Assembly: GCF_001598455.1 (NCBI RefSeq)
Contig: NZ_BCYZ01000008.1
Location: forward strand, 1-64,000
Length of the DNA stretch: 64,000 nt
Source of the DNA: Sphingomonas pruni NBRC 15498
Lineage (GTDB): Bacteria; Pseudomonadota; Alphaproteobacteria; Sphingomonadales; Sphingomonadaceae
Reading direction: 5' to 3'
Each line of letters begins with the position of its first letter. The stretch's first letter is position 1. Made by a program: the position numbers and the translations under genes. Shown in pieces: positions 8,852 to 20,757 of the stretch. The notes beneath the pieces are model-generated. The model saw only the letters and a list, made by a program, of their open reading frames with translations. It searched no databases and had not been told where the DNA came from.

Positions 8852-11021
8852 ACGTCCGCCCCCGGTTGATGCTACCGATGAACACCAGGTCGTTAGCCAG
8901 CGGCACGACCGCCCCTACGTAGCGATCGTCGGTGAGGTTCTTGCCCCAGACCTCGATCGTCGCACCCTTGATCCCAGCGGGCGAGAAGCCGATCCTGGCC
9001 TCGAGATTCTCATAGCCTGGGTTGCTGTTAAGAAGGTCGTTCTGCGCGCGGTAATATTCGCGGCTTTGCCAGGAATAGCCGGCGTGCAGGCTCAACTGTC
9101 CCGCGCGACCTAGCACCGTATCGTAGTCGGCCGATGCGCGGAGCGACCAGCGGGGGGCCTGGTTGAGGCGGTTGCCGCTAAAATCGAGAGCACCCAGCGT
9201 GTAGCGGTCGTAGCGGGCGTTGAGATAGGCGCCGGTGAAGCCCAGCGTCAGGCCGGGCGCTGCACGACCGAGAACCTCGAGTTCCACCCCGTCGATCGTC
9301 GCTTTGGCTGCGTTCTGGATGGTGATCTGGCCGATCCCCGCAGCGAACCGGACCTGCAGGTCGTCATAATTCATGTGGAAGACGGAGAGGTTGAGACGTG
9401 CCCGCCGGTCGAGAAAGTCGGTCTTGATCCCGACCTCGTAGGAAACGACCTTTTCCGGATTGAAGGCGGGAGAACCGGCTTGGGTGGCGTTAAAGCCGCC
9501 GCTCTTGAAGCCCTGGGCAACGGTAATATAGCCGAGGACGCCGGTTGTAGGCCTGATGTTGAGCGTGAGATCGCCCGTCAGATTGCCCCAGCTTTTCGAC
9601 AGGTTCTCTACGGTGTTCGATGGCACAGGCGACGTCGCGACGATCGCGCGTCGCATCTGCTTTCGCTCATAGCTGTAGCGCAAGCCGCCTTCGAGCTCGA
9701 ACAGGTCGCTCAGCTTCCACTCGAGGTGCGAGAAGCCGGCGAACGAGGTCGAGGTGTTTCTCGCGGAAGTGCTGCTGGACAAGATGTTGGCGCTTTGCGC
9801 GAGGAAATTCACCCGGAAGCCGAAATCGCTTTTCTCATCATACGCAAAGGCGCCAACCATCCATTTGAATGCGCCGGCGTCACCCGCGAGCCTCAACTCC
9901 TCGCTATAAGCGTCCGACCGCACGGACTGAAAAGACGCGCTGTCGCGCAGGATTGCGAGGGGAGCGGGAATGCGGCCAAGAGCGACCGCAGTAAGGAACG
10001 TGGCTGCATCGGTAGCGTCGGCGTCGTAGCGGACGTTGAAACCGAGATGTCGGTAGCCGCTCACGGAGGTCAATTTGACGGTGTCCGAAAGCTTCTGACC
10101 GATCGTCAGCCCGACACCGCCGACGTCTCGATGCAACCTGCGGTCGGGCAAGTCGAGCGAGACCGTGTCCGGATTTCCGTAGGAGCCGCCGTTCACGGTG
10201 AGATTCTTGAGCACGGTATCCGCGGCCGTGCGACCGTAGTCGGCGGTCAGATCGATGGTCGGACCGCCGGCCGCCGCAGCGTCGTAGCGCGCGACCAGCC
10301 GCAGCAGCCCTTCCTCGCTGGCCCGCTCACGCCTCCCGGTCAATGTGTTGGTGAGATCCCCGCCGAAGGTGGAGTAGCTGAACGAAAGTCGAGCACTCAG
10401 GCGAGGCGCGAGACCGCCTTCGACTGCCCCGCGGGCATGGTAGTAGCCGAAATTACCGGCGCCCGCCTCAATCGTGCCGCCGAATTGGGCGCTCGGCTTC
10501 CTTGTAATGATGCTGATCGCACCTGCAGTGGAGTTGCGGCCGTAGAGTGTGCCCTGCGGACCCTTCAGCACTTCGATTCGCTCGATGTCCACCAGCGAGA
10601 AGAACTGGCCCTGCGGCCGCCCGAGATAGACTCCGTCCAGATAGACGGCCACCGGTTCGTCCTGACCGATGCCGCCGTCCTGGCCGGCAATACCCCGGAT
10701 CGAGATGATCGAGTTCGCGGTCAACCTCGGTTCGCCGATCGAGACATTCGGGACGAGTCCCTTGAGACCCGATACGTCCGTGATGCCGAGCTTCGTGACT
10801 GCGTCGCCGCCGAAGGCAGTGATCGCCCCGGATGTGTCCTGCAGGTTGGTCTCGCGCTTCTTGGCGACGACGACGATGTCGGCCAGTTGATCGTTGGAGT
10901 TCGACGCGGTCGTGTCCTGTGGCGGCGGTGTGGTGCCAGCGCCGGGCGCGGACTGCGCTGAAGCCGGGGCTCCGGCGAACATGGCCGCACCGATCGATGC
11001 CGTAACGATAACGCTCTTCAT
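8823..11021 (-). CDS. TonB-dependent outer-membrane receptor
   Basis: A 732-residue receptor. A signal peptide ends near the ASAQS site at residues 21-25, followed by a low-complexity linker, then a TonB-box-like DIVVVAKKRE and a plug domain. The barrel begins after the conserved LYGRNSTAGAISIITRKP, and the protein ends with a terminal Phe in the YGVDLRFKF strand. The ATG at 11019-11021 has a strong GGGAGGGAAG ribosome site. Sphingomonads use such receptors for sugars, aromatics and steroids as well as iron. Placement inside a ligase/thiolase/hydrolase operon argues for uptake of an organic substrate rather than a siderophore. Confidence 0.93.
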   Translation of the reverse strand: MKSVIVTASIGAAMFAGAPASAQSAPGAGTTPPPQDTTASNSNDQLADIVVVAKKRETNLQDTSGAITAFGGDAVTKLGITDVSGLKGLVPNVSIGEPRLTANSIISIRGIAGQDGGIGQDEPVAVYLDGVYLGRPQGQFFSLVDIERIEVLKGPQGTLYGRNSTAGAISIITRKPSAQFGGTIEAGAGNFGYYHARGAVEGGLAPRLSARLSFSYSTFGGDLTNTLTGRRERASEEGLLRLVARYDAAAAGGPTIDLTADYGRTAADTVLKNLTVNGGSYGNPDTVSLDLPDRRLHRDVGGVGLTIGQKLSDTVKLTSVSGYRHLGFNVRYDADATDAATFLTAVALGRIPAPLAILRDSASFQSVRSDAYSEELRLAGDAGAFKWMVGAFAYDEKSDFGFRVNFLAQSANILSSSTSARNTSTSFAGFSHLEWKLSDLFELEGGLRYSYERKQMRRAIVATSPVPSNTVENLSKSWGNLTGDLTLNIRPTTGVLGYITVAQGFKSGGFNATQAGSPAFNPEKVVSYEVGIKTDFLDRRARLNLSVFHMNYDDLQVRFAAGIGQITIQNAAKATIDGVELEVLGRAAPGLTLGFTGAYLNARYDRYTLGALDFSGNRLNQAPRWSLRASADYDTVLGRAGQLSLHAGYSWQSREYYRAQNDLLNSNPGYENLEARIGFSPAGIKGATIEVWGKNLTDDRYVGAVVPLANDLVFIGSINRGRTYGVDLRFKF

Positions 11022-11059
11022 TCTTCCCTCCCTAAATCGCGACGCCCTCTGCGGGGTCT

Positions 11060-12028
11060 TCAGCGCGTGATCGTGTTGCGGAGCGAGCCGATGCCGGTGG
11101 CCCGTAGTTCGACGGACTGTCCGGGCTGGAGGCGCCTCCCCTGCTCGGTCGCCGAGCCGTAGGCGCACGTCCCGGAGCCGATTACCTCGCCCGCCACGAG
11201 CGGTGAGATACGGCTGAACTGACTGAGCGCTTCGAACACACCGTGATGCATGTTGCGGGTCGAGCCTGCCGACCATTGCTCCCCGTCGACCCAGGCGCTG
11301 AGCTCGAGGTCGTGGGGGTCACCGATCTCGTCAGCCGTTACGATGCAGGGGCCGAGGCTGGTCGCGAAGTCCTTGCCCATACAGGGTCCCGCGCCGGATT
11401 TGGCGACATCGATCTGGAGATCGCGCGCGGACCAATCGTTCATGAGGGTGTATCCGAAGACGCATCCCTCTGCCTGTTCGGGAGTCAGGTCATAGCCGGG
11501 ACGCCCGACGACGACGCCGATCTCCAACTCGTAATCCAGGACCTCGGACTCGCTCGGCCATGCCAAGGGAGCGTCCGGCCCGATTACAGCGTGATGATTG
11601 CCATTGTAGTAGCAGCAGCGACGATAGACGACCTCCGGTAGCTTGAACTGGTCGGTCTCTAGGAGCGTCAATGCGGCAGCCTCGGGGTCGGCAGCGCCCC
11701 TCGCCGCTAATTTCGCGAGTTCGCGCCTGATGATCTCGAGATGCTCGATGAACATCCCGGCATCCCGAAGCCGGGCGGGTACGGGCAGCGGTGAGAGGAG
11801 CTGAATGCAATCGAGTGCGATGGCATGCGCGGGAGTCGCCGTTTCAATTAGGGCGCGCATGGCGCACAGCGCCGAGGGCCCTTCTTCGATGATCCTGAGC
11901 ATCGATGCATACCGACTGCCGTCGCCGCCGCCCGCACGGTCAGCTGCAGCGAGGTCGAGAAGCATGGCGTCAGCAATCTCGACGCCAGTGCGCACGCTGC
12001 CTTCAGACTGAAAACTGTAGAGCCTCAT
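11060..12028 (-). CDS. Fumarylacetoacetate hydrolase (FAH) family protein
   Basis: A 322-residue FAH-family enzyme; members hydrolyse or decarboxylate beta-diketo acids and related compounds with Mg or Mn. The C-terminal catalytic domain shows YNGNHHAVIGPDAPL, the metal-binding DYELEIGVVVG, MNDWSARDLQ, and the downstream KDFATSLGPCIVTADEI segment. The ATG at 12026-12028 gives the usual N-terminus MRLYSF. It is the first gene of the minus-strand operon, 38 bases ahead of the TonB receptor, and reads away from the TetR gene. It probably cleaves a C-C bond of a ring-fission or diketone intermediate. Confidence 0.88.
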   Translation of the reverse strand: MRLYSFQSEGSVRTGVEIADAMLLDLAAADRAGGGDGSRYASMLRIIEEGPSALCAMRALIETATPAHAIALDCIQLLSPLPVPARLRDAGMFIEHLEIIRRELAKLAARGAADPEAAALTLLETDQFKLPEVVYRRCCYYNGNHHAVIGPDAPLAWPSESEVLDYELEIGVVVGRPGYDLTPEQAEGCVFGYTLMNDWSARDLQIDVAKSGAGPCMGKDFATSLGPCIVTADEIGDPHDLELSAWVDGEQWSAGSTRNMHHGVFEALSQFSRISPLVAGEVIGSGTCAYGSATEQGRRLQPGQSVELRATGIGSLRNTITR

Positions 12029-12050
12029 CGCCCCTCCCAAAACCCTTATT

Positions 12051-12081
12051 CTGAGTCGTCACTCAGTTGAGTGAACACTCA
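12051..12081. promoter_or_regulatory. Stacked palindromic operator in the FAH/TetR divergent region
   Basis: Two inverted repeats lie side by side. The first has arms CTGAGT (12051-12056) and ACTCAG (12061-12066). The second has arms TGAGTG (12068-12073) and CACTCA (12076-12081). All four half-sites are variants of the same TGAGTG unit. The position between a TetR-family gene and the operon it faces is that of a self-regulating TetR operator. Binding is inferred, not shown. Confidence 0.65.
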
Positions 12082-12124
12082 GTGTCATGTTGCGGAGTAT
12101 GGGTCAAGATGCGATGCAGCGAGG

Positions 12125-12769
12125 ATGAAGGTGATCGCTCAGCAAGATTCGAGAGCTACGAAAGCGTCGGACGGCGCCGCGCCTCGCCGAACCCGCGGCG
12201 TCTCGAAAAATCCAGAGGAGGCCCGCCGCAGGATTCTGGAGGCCGCTATCCGGCTATTCGGGCGTCAAGGTTTCAAGGCGACGTCGACCGAGCACATCGC
12301 AGAAGCGGCAGGCTACAGTCAGGCAACCGTGTTCTTTCATTTCCAGACGAAGAGCGGGCTGCTCAAGGCGTGCCTCGATGAGGCTCTTGAGAAGGCTAAG
12401 GTCTTGGTCCCGACTGGTGGCCACGTCGGCACCTTGGCCTTGGTGGAGAAGCTGGATAACGTCTTCGACGACAATCCGACCGCGGAATTCTTCGCGCGCA
12501 TGATGTTGGAGCAGAGCAGTAACGACGTCGTGCGTCCCATCTACGCGGACTTCCACGCGCACATTCGCGATATGATCCGCGACGAGATCGTTGAGGAGCT
12601 CGGCGTAGCCGTCGAGATGGCCAATCATACTGCGGCAACCATACTCAGCATGATGATCGGAGTGCACGCCGAGTATAGAGTCGAGCATGTAAGGTTCGAT
12701 CGCTCGGACTATCGGACCATGCTTATGACGGTAACGCGGCTCACGTTGGAGGCACTGCGACGGCCTTAG
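12125..12769 (+). CDS. TetR/AcrR family transcriptional regulator
   Basis: A 214-residue regulator. The N-terminal HTH is clear: RRRILEAAIRLFGRQGF, then TSTEHIAEAAGYSQATVFFHF and KSGLL. The variable ligand-binding domain follows, with no recognisable subfamily mark. The ATG at 12125 was chosen as it precedes a normal basic N-terminal tail; an in-frame GTG at 12071 would lie inside the palindromic operator and is unlikely. Divergence from the six-gene catabolic operon and the operator palindromes suggest it represses that operon until a substrate or CoA-ester binds. Confidence 0.88.
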   Translation: MKVIAQQDSRATKASDGAAPRRTRGVSKNPEEARRRILEAAIRLFGRQGFKATSTEHIAEAAGYSQATVFFHFQTKSGLLKACLDEALEKAKVLVPTGGHVGTLALVEKLDNVFDDNPTAEFFARMMLEQSSNDVVRPIYADFHAHIRDMIRDEIVEELGVAVEMANHTAATILSMMIGVHAEYRVEHVRFDRSDYRTMLMTVTRLTLEALRRP

Positions 12770-12929
12770 GGGGCTGTAGAAAACGCGATTCCGTTGAGAA
12801 GACTTGCGAGCCGGTTTCCCCTGCGAGGGCCGCCAGAGCGATGGCTCCGGCAGATGGCTCAGGCGGGCCGTGCGACAACTGCAGCCGTCGGGTTCGTTGA
12901 TAGCAGGTCGCGAAAGCTGCCGCTCCTGC

Positions 12930-13829
12930 TCAAGCCACCGCCACCAGGTTCGGGGAGGCTCGCAGGCGGGCTATGTCGCGAGCCGGCGGTTCGCCAAACT
13001 GGCGGCGATACTCACGACTGAATTGTGAGGGGCTCTCGTATCCGACGCTCAGCGCCGCGGAGGCGACGTCAAGGCCATTGACGAGCATGAGGCTGCGAGC
13101 ATCCTGGAGTCTAAGCTGCTTCTGGAACGCCAGTGGCGTCATGGCCGTGACCGAGCGGAAGTGCGCATGGAAGCTCGAAGGGCTCATCCCGACTTCGTCG
13201 GCGAGACGATCGATATTCAGCCGTCCGCGGAAATTCCTCCCGATCAGGGCAATCGCGCGGGCGATCTGCGCGAGCGGGCCCTGCCCGGCGGTGACTTGGC
13301 GCATCCTGGCGCCATCCGCGCCGGCGAGGAGACGGTAAAGGATTTCCTGCTCTGCGAGCGGCCCGAGTATGGGTTGCGCGACCGGGTCGTCGAGCAAGCG
13401 AAGCAGGCGGAGCGTCGCGTCCAGCAGGCCGTCGCTGGCGTCCGACACCGTCTTGCCAATCGGCGGGGCCGCAATGCCGGGAGCGGGTGGAACGCGCAAC
13501 GCCAACTCTCCGAGCATCACCGGATCGAAGTCGAGGTAGAGACAAAGATAGGGGTGGTCGGGCCTCGCTTCGACCACATGACCGACCGCCGGCAGCTCGT
13601 AGGTGACGATCCCGTACCGACCCGGCGCGTATCTAAAGACGTGATCGCCAAGCATGATGTCCTTTCGCCCTTGGACGACGAGGCAGAGTTGCGGCCGATA
13701 AACATTCGGCATCGGCATCGTGACCGTGGAGGATCGAGCAAGCGTCACGCGTTCCATCATCGTGGCATGAAAGCCATCATTGGGCGTGTGTCGGTCGATA
13801 ATAGAAACAATTTCAGACAGAAACTGCAT
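12930..13829 (-). CDS. AraC family regulator (AraC_N-type sensor)
   Basis: A 299-residue regulator. The N-terminal AraC_N-type sensor includes RPQLCLVVQGRKDIMLGD and YGIVTYELPAVGHVVEA. The C-terminal HTH pair has NIDRLADEVGMSPSSFHAHF, MTPLAFQKQLRLQDARSLM and SAALSVGYESPSQFSREY. The ATG at 13827-13829 (MQFLSEIV) is the family-like start; a start 51 bases upstream adds Cys-rich residues without homology. It is divergent from the aldo/keto reductase at 14003. AraC_N regulators are very often paired with an oxidoreductase target in this way. Confidence 0.9.
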   Translation of the reverse strand: MQFLSEIVSIIDRHTPNDGFHATMMERVTLARSSTVTMPMPNVYRPQLCLVVQGRKDIMLGDHVFRYAPGRYGIVTYELPAVGHVVEARPDHPYLCLYLDFDPVMLGELALRVPPAPGIAAPPIGKTVSDASDGLLDATLRLLRLLDDPVAQPILGPLAEQEILYRLLAGADGARMRQVTAGQGPLAQIARAIALIGRNFRGRLNIDRLADEVGMSPSSFHAHFRSVTAMTPLAFQKQLRLQDARSLMLVNGLDVASAALSVGYESPSQFSREYRRQFGEPPARDIARLRASPNLVAVA

Positions 13830-14002
13830 GGTGCGACATTGGCATGTGCACAATTCGGCCGCCACCATTTTCCGCTCCATTTGCGGGATTGGGCAGAAAT
13901 TTCAGCGGATCGGGCTACCGCTTAATCGGCGCTCAGTTCCAGAGAGGAATGCCCTCGCGAGTTAAAGGAAAGCGAGCGGTAAAGATATCTGGAGCGCATT
14001 TG

Positions 14003-14965
14003 ATGATGGATTTTCTCACGACGCCGACGGTCGCACTGGGTACCTGGGCTTGGGGTGATAGCGGCAAGGCCGGGGAAGGCTATTTCGGCAGCGGCTTTGG
14101 GCAGGCGGGCCTCGATCTAATCGCCGACAGGGCGTTCGCGGCAGGCTTGAACCTGTGGGATACGGCGGCCGTATACGGCATGGGTCGTGCCGAAACTATC
14201 TTGGGACGGGTCTTGAGCCGTTTCCCGCGCAGCGACTATCGACTCTCCACGAAGTTCACGCCTCAGGCAGCGGGCCCCGGCGACAATCCCGTCGCCGACA
14301 TGCTGGACCAAAGCCTGGCCCGGCTTGGTCTCGCATTCATCGACCTGTACTGGATCCATAATCCGCTGGACGTCGCCCGATGGACACCGCTCGTCGTCCC
14401 GCTGCTCGAAAGCGGGAAGGTCAAGCATGTTGGTCTCTCGAACCATGATCTGAGTGAAATCGAACAGGCTACCCGGATTCTCGGAAGAGCCGGTTTCACT
14501 GTCGACGCCATCCAGGGCCATTACAGCCTCCTCCACCGCGGCAGCGAGCGCGCCGGCATTTTGGACTATTGCCGCGATCAGGAGATTCCCTTCCTCGCCT
14601 ATATGGTACTCGAGCAGGGTGCGCTGAGCGGTAAATACAGCCCCGAGGCGCCTCTTCCTGAGGGTACCGAGCGTGCCAAGATCTATAATGGCATGCTGCC
14701 CCAACTGAAGGCCCTGACCGACCGGCTTGCCTCGATGGGCGAGGAGCGCGGCGTCGCCGCTTCCGAAGTCGCGATCGCCTGGGCAATCTCGAAGGGTACG
14801 ACGCCGATTATCGGCGTTACGCACCCCGCTCAGGTCGACGGGTTCGTGCGAGCCGCCAAGGTCGGACTGAGCGGTGACGAAATCGCAGAGCTGGAAGTCT
14901 TGGCTGGCGCCGCTGGCGTGAATACGCGGGGCTGGTGGGAGAAGGAGATGGAGCCCGAGCTGTAG
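14003..14965 (+). CDS. Aldo/keto reductase
   Basis: A 320-residue NADPH-dependent (beta/alpha)8 oxidoreductase. The catalytic tetrad is visible: Asp and Tyr in LWDTAAVYGMGRAE, Lys in LSTKFTP and His in YWIHNP. The cofactor end of the barrel is seen in GLSNHDLSEIEQA and AIAWAISKGTTPIIGVT. The ATG at 14003 has GGAG eight bases upstream. It is similar in style to the AKR11/12-type plant-pathogen and sphingomonad reductases, but the substrate is unknown. It is divergent from an AraC regulator that probably controls it. Confidence 0.9.
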   Translation: MMDFLTTPTVALGTWAWGDSGKAGEGYFGSGFGQAGLDLIADRAFAAGLNLWDTAAVYGMGRAETILGRVLSRFPRSDYRLSTKFTPQAAGPGDNPVADMLDQSLARLGLAFIDLYWIHNPLDVARWTPLVVPLLESGKVKHVGLSNHDLSEIEQATRILGRAGFTVDAIQGHYSLLHRGSERAGILDYCRDQEIPFLAYMVLEQGALSGKYSPEAPLPEGTERAKIYNGMLPQLKALTDRLASMGEERGVAASEVAIAWAISKGTTPIIGVTHPAQVDGFVRAAKVGLSGDEIAELEVLAGAAGVNTRGWWEKEMEPEL

Positions 14966-15255
14966 GCCGTCGTGCTGAGGCAACTGACGACCCTGCCAAC
15001 CGCAAATTGGCAACGTCAGCGACGCACTTCCCCACCTGACATTCTAGAGCAGTCGCGCCTTGTCTGGAAACTCGCCTTCCGACATCCGACAGCCCGAGAA
15101 CGACAATTGCTCGGCGTCGATTGGAGGAATGAACACCTTCTCCTTGCCCGCGTCGAGAGGGTCCGCTGCTCAGGCAAGGGCGGGAACTTCCGTCGGTATG
15201 TCGCACCATCGGACGTCGCTGTATCGAGGTAGTCAGGTGGCTGGGATAGCGAAGC

Positions 15256-15522
15256 TTATCGCAGCTGGCTGTCTTTGCTGCCACGGCGATTGATGCCGCT
15301 GAACGCGACGTGGTGCCGATCACGTTGAGACTGGCACGCGATGCACGTGCGCACACCCGGAAGCGCAAGCCGGCGCTTCTCGGGTATCTCCTCCCCGCAG
15401 GCCTCGCATTCTTCGAGGCCTTCGCCGCTCGGCAAGCGCAAACGGGCGTGTGCGAGAGCATCGGCGATGCTGTCTTCTATTTGGTCTTGAACGGCGCTGT
15501 CGGGCGCCCATCCGCTCGCCAT
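15256..15522 (-). CDS. DksA/TraR-type C4 zinc finger protein
   Basis: An 88-residue protein with a central helical part and a C-terminal DksA/TraR zinc finger: CEACGEEIPEKRRLALPG then CIACQ. The four cysteines are intact. The N-terminal coiled coil of full-length DksA is missing, so it resembles the short TraR/YbiI-like proteins that may bind the RNA polymerase secondary channel. GAGG lies five bases before the ATG. It stands alone, convergent with the aldo/keto reductase gene across 290 bases in which I see no gene. Confidence 0.82.
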   Translation of the reverse strand: MASGWAPDSAVQDQIEDSIADALAHARLRLPSGEGLEECEACGEEIPEKRRLALPGVRTCIACQSQRDRHHVAFSGINRRGSKDSQLR

Positions 15523-15798
15523 GCGGGCCTCATCTAGTTGAAGTATACGGGAGATATAGGAATTGGGAAGGAAATTGCCATGACCGCGCCGCCCAGGCTG
15601 CCGCCATCAGCAGTGCCGAGTTCGAACCGCGTTAGCCGTCGCTCCCAGGAGCCTGACGCGGGCATCGTCCCCGAGATCGCAAATTGTGCCTTCACCCCCC
15701 GATGTCGCGAGCGGTCGCAATCAAATATTGCATCGAGCAATTTTGTGGTTGCAAGAACACGATAAATTGCAGTGAGCACGGCCCTAAGAGGATGGTGA

Positions 15799-16224
15799 AT
15801 GTCGGATTTGTCTTCAGAGATCGAACGTCGGGCTACACAATGGATGGAAGCGTGGATTGCACTGGATCGTGCGACCCTCGAGGATTGCCTGGCAGATGAT
15901 TTTGCATTGATCGCCTCTGCCTGGCCGCAACGGAGGATGGAAAGGGCGGCGTGGCTGGCAACGGTAGACCAATATCGTTGCTCGGCCTTCACCTATGCCC
16001 AAGTCCAGGTGCGTGGGCTGACGGCGGACATCGCGGTCATGTCTTCGATCGCTACGCAGCAGGCCCAGCTCGAAGGCCTCGATCGTTCTGGTTCATTCTG
16101 GCTTTCAGACGTTTGGCGAAAGGAGCCGGACGGGGCGTGGCGCGTGTGTGCGAGGTACAGCTCACTTCCGGAGGGAGCGAATGCTTCCGCGTCGACCCTC
16201 GATCGACTAAATCAAGATCGCTGA
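15799..16224 (+). CDS. SnoaL/NTF2-like (DUF4440-type) protein
   Basis: A 141-residue single-domain protein of the NTF2-like cone fold. It starts with an amphipathic helix (IERRATQWMEAWIALD), then LEDCLADDFALIAS, and ends with the strand pattern SFWLSDVWRKEPDGAWRV typical of DUF4440/SnoaL-like proteins. A ribosome site (AAGAGG) precedes the ATG. Members act as small-molecule binding proteins or isomerases; no active-site assignment is possible here. The 276 bases upstream look like an AT-richer promoter region with no gene. Confidence 0.72.
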   Translation: MSDLSSEIERRATQWMEAWIALDRATLEDCLADDFALIASAWPQRRMERAAWLATVDQYRCSAFTYAQVQVRGLTADIAVMSSIATQQAQLEGLDRSGSFWLSDVWRKEPDGAWRVCARYSSLPEGANASASTLDRLNQDR

Positions 16225-16315
16225 TCGCATAGCCGAGGACAGAACCAGTGTGCCCGCTATGCGCCCTCAATCGAATCCCTGACGCTGCCCTCGGAAATTC
16301 TGGAGGCTAGTCCAG

Positions 16316-16608
16316 TCAGCGATCATCTGCGCGGTCATCCCACGCCCTGGCCAGACGAAGCTGACGAACGATGGCGTTGAATCCGGCGGTACATCCCTGC
16401 GCTCGACCAATCGCGTTTTCGCCCGACGCGGCGTCCCAGAACATTTCGAGCGGCCAGCGCTCGGGACAATGATGGAGCAGACAGCGCAGCGCCAGCCGTA
16501 CCTCGACCGTGTCGACCTTGCTGGTCGTCGATCGTGTCATGGCCGCGCGCAGCACACGAATGGCGAGGTCGATGATCACGCGCTGATGGCGCGGGAGCTG
16601 TGTCGGCA

Positions 16609-16609
<1 letters not shown>
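16316..16609 (-). CDS. Small unknown protein downstream of dnaE2
   Basis: A 97-residue protein that I do not recognise. It is Arg- and Ala-rich with a helical appearance and two Cys next to His (RCLLHHCPE). Its ATG overlaps the dnaE2 stop by one base in an ATGA arrangement, so it is translationally coupled to the polymerase. The operon position suggests a role with the mutasome or simple co-expression; no domain supports either. It is the last gene on this strand before the region returns to plus-strand genes. Confidence 0.6.
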
Positions 16610-19872
<3,263 letters not shown>

Positions 19873-19948
19873 GGCCGGACCATCCCCGCCAAGCGAACTG
19901 GCGCCTGGACCCGACCCCGACTAGTTTGTGCCTGAGGGGGGATAAGTC

Positions 19949-20746
19949 ATGCCGGCGTGCGCAACGACTTCTGGCGGCTCGCCGATCGTGTCCCTCGCCT
20001 TCTGGCTCGACCTTCGCGGCTATGGCGGGATGCTCAACAAGGCCGGTTTTGATCCTACCTGCCCCGAAGCCAAGGCGGCGCTCGACCGACTCTATGAGTT
20101 CCAGGCGATCGTGGCCGCGCATAGCCGCACGACCTTTCCGACGCTCGTCATCAATGACGGCGCAGTTGCCTATCGCGACATCGGCCTTCTCCGCAAAGAC
20201 CGCGCATGGCTGTTCATCGAGCGGTGCTGGAATCTCTACCAGGAGACGTCGGCAGCGGACCGCAAGCTCAAGGGTGACGGGCTGCGCGGCGTCCTCGCTG
20301 TCGGGATGCGCGCGAAGGGCAGCAATCGCGGTATCGTGCGACAGAATGAGGAAATCGCCGCGATCATAGACGACCTGGCCGCTGACAAGATCACCGCTAC
20401 AGAAGCCAAGACAGCGGCGTGGCGCGTCCGGCGTGTCAATGACATCGTGCCCCAATTGCAGGCAAATTTCGCCTTTTCGCGCGCCTATACTGCGGAGCAG
20501 AGCGCCATCGACGACGCGCGCAAGCTGATCGAGTCGCGGTTCTACCTCGACACGCGCGTGTTCAAGGATGGCATTCCCGACTGGATGACCGTCGGCCAGC
20601 CGATCCATTGGATGCCCAAGCCACACTGGCTGTCGAGCCTCGCCACGACGTTCGTCGAGGTGCAGGGCATCGAGGTATCGGCAGCCGGTCGGGAACAGGC
20701 GATAGGGACGGGCCGCGAGATGCTGGTGTCGATGCGCAAGGTCTAG
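19949..20746 (+). CDS. Unknown protein encoded antisense between imuB and dnaE2; faint nucleotidyl-cyclase-like pattern
   Basis: A 265-residue protein that I cannot assign. The N-terminal part has SLAFWLDLRGYGGML, then about 50 residues later TFPTLVINDGAVAYRDIGLL. The spacing of a strand ending in an Asp-rich turn and a second Asp loosely recalls class III nucleotidyl cyclase-like domains, but this is weak. The C-terminal half is helical and Lys/Arg-rich, with no membrane segment. A GAGGGGGG ribosome site precedes the ATG. It converges on imuB (stop codons 11 bases apart) and is divergent from dnaE2, so it breaks the usual imuA-imuB-dnaE2 order. Confidence 0.75.
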   Translation: MPACATTSGGSPIVSLAFWLDLRGYGGMLNKAGFDPTCPEAKAALDRLYEFQAIVAAHSRTTFPTLVINDGAVAYRDIGLLRKDRAWLFIERCWNLYQETSAADRKLKGDGLRGVLAVGMRAKGSNRGIVRQNEEIAAIIDDLAADKITATEAKTAAWRVRRVNDIVPQLQANFAFSRAYTAEQSAIDDARKLIESRFYLDTRVFKDGIPDWMTVGQPIHWMPKPHWLSSLATTFVEVQGIEVSAAGREQAIGTGREMLVSMRKV

Positions 20747-20757
20747 CACGAGGCCGG

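Noticed and set aside
14966-15255. Possible small gene between the aldo/keto reductase and the zinc-finger gene
   Set aside because: Open frames exist, but none has a ribosome site, domain or sensible composition. A TGCCAA/TTGGCA hairpin near 14999 lacks a T-run and is not called as a terminator.
19873-19948. Possible LexA site upstream of dnaE2 (one GAAC present)
   Set aside because: The second half at the required spacing reads TGGA, not GAAC, so it does not match.
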